Shown piece by piece: positions 6,242 through 6,728 of a stretch of DNA of 6,728 nt. Source of the stretch: Micrococcales bacterium (GTDB lineage Bacteria > Actinomycetota > Actinomycetes > S36-B12 > UBA5976). Under the pieces are notes generated by a model that made no database searches, was not told the origin of the DNA, and was given only the letters and a program-made list of their open reading frames with translations. The stretch covers positions 1 to 6,728 of the forward strand of contig JAHEEQ010000078.1 in NCBI GenBank assembly GCA_024640585.1, written 5' to 3'. Positions within the stretch are counted from its first letter, which is position 1; each line of letters starts with the position of its first letter. The position numbers and the translations under genes are program-made.

Positions 6242-6728
6242 CCCTTGACCGAACCTGCTGTCAATCCACTCACAATGTATTTTTGAAGCGAAACGAAGAT
6301 GATTACAACCGGAACAGATGAAATGAATGCACCTGCAGAGAATGCTCCCCAGCGGGTGTCAAAGTCACTACCGCCACCAGACATAAACTGCGCTAAACCA
6401 ACAGCAAGAGTTTGATGATCTGACTTAGGCCCCAAGAGCACACGTGCCAGAACGAAGTCGTTTAGAGTTCCAATGAATGAAAGCATGAAAACAACTGCCA
6501 AAGCTGGAAGTGCAAGTGGGAGAATAATTCGGAAGAAGATCTGAGCGTGGGTTGCGCCGTCAATCATCGCGGATTCATCTAGTTCCTTTGGCAATGTGTC
6601 AAAGAATCCTTTGATCAGCCATGCATTAATGCCGAGTGCTCCACCGGTATAAACGATAATTACAGCCCACACTGTTCCGATACCGATGGACGGGAAGTAA
6701 TCGGTAATAAATGTCATGATGTAGTAAA
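6238..6728 (-). CDS. malG: MalG-type maltodextrin ABC transporter permease, 5' end outside window
   Basis: The C-terminal 163 residues are visible. The frame stays open to the right edge, so the methionine at 6717 is internal and the real start lies beyond the window (E. coli MalG is about 296 residues). Three hydrophobic segments are seen: around IGIGTVWAVIIVYTGGAL, LALPALAVVFMLSFIG and ISSVPVVIIFVSLQ. Between the first two is the EAA loop that contacts the ATPase, ELDESAMIDGATHAQIFF with the downstream LP (about 6499-6588). The ending YIVSGLTAGSVKG closely matches the GLTAGGVKG end of MalG proteins. With MalF it forms the inner-membrane channel of a binding-protein-dependent maltose/maltodextrin importer; substrate is supported by the two GH13 genes that follow. 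The other transporter genes (malE, malF) are expected just to the right. The ATPase may be encoded elsewhere. Confidence 0.9.
   Translation of the reverse strand, partial: YYIMTFITDYFPSIGIGTVWAVIIVYTGGALGINAWLIKGFFDTLPKELDESAMIDGATHAQIFFRIILPLALPALAVVFMLSFIGTLNDFVLARVLLGPKSDHQTLAVGLAQFMSGGGSDFDTRWGAFSAGAFISSVPVVIIFVSLQKYIVSGLTAGSVKG

Noticed and set aside
1..6728. Mobile elements, CRISPR arrays, tRNA or rRNA genes, toxin-antitoxin or phage genes
   Set aside because: No transposase or integrase motif, no regularly spaced direct repeats and no tRNA-like cloverleaf stood out by eye. Nearly all of the window is accounted for by coding sequence.

Overview
The window looks like chromosomal DNA from a compact, fairly AT-rich actinobacterium. 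The actinobacterial signature is a DUF3027-type protein, a DUF2530-like small membrane protein and a cold-shock protein with the long C-terminal extension seen in Mycobacterium/Streptomyces CspB/CspD-type proteins. Base composition by eye is well below that of typical soil actinobacteria, and genes are packed with 1-4 nt overlaps. That combination suggests a streamlined freshwater lineage (acI/Nanopelagicales, or similar low-GC aquatic Actinobacteria). This assignment is inference; no rRNA or other taxonomic marker is present.

Layout. Positions 1-145 (+) hold a probable C-terminal tail of a membrane protein entering from the left, converging on and overlapping the next gene. Positions 72-1117 (-) carry a translationally coupled pair: a DUF2530-like two-helix membrane protein followed by a DUF3027-like protein. 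A 108 bp divergent intergenic region (1118-1225) separates this pair from a cold-shock-domain gene (1226-1609, +), which converges on and overlaps by 4 nt a HAD phosphatase (1606-2250, -). From 2268 to the right edge everything is on the minus strand and reads right to left: a MalG-type ABC sugar permease (5' end outside the window), a cytoplasmic GH13 glucosidase/cyclomaltodextrinase-like enzyme, and a secreted GH13 alpha-amylase. The HAD gene follows 17 nt after the amylase.

How the genes work together. The right two thirds is an alpha-glucan utilisation operon. The exported amylase cuts starch or glycogen outside the cell, the MalEFG-type importer (only MalG visible) takes up maltodextrins, and the cytoplasmic GH13 enzyme breaks them down. 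Both junctions inside this block are 4-nt ATGA overlaps, so translation is probably coupled. The left third is actinobacterial housekeeping context (DUF3027, DUF2530, cold-shock protein, HAD).

I do not see a clearly new biological system. The most striking unexplained structure is a long hairpin at 1656-1710: a perfect 15-bp inverted repeat with a second nested 6-bp stem, lying inside the HAD coding sequence just beyond the end of the convergent cold-shock gene. It is best explained as a cold-shock-gene terminator or 3' processing element embedded antisense in a coding region. Other points worth checking are a palindrome and repeated TGCACA hexamers in the cold-shock leader, and a hairpin between the ribosome binding site and start codon of the HAD gene.
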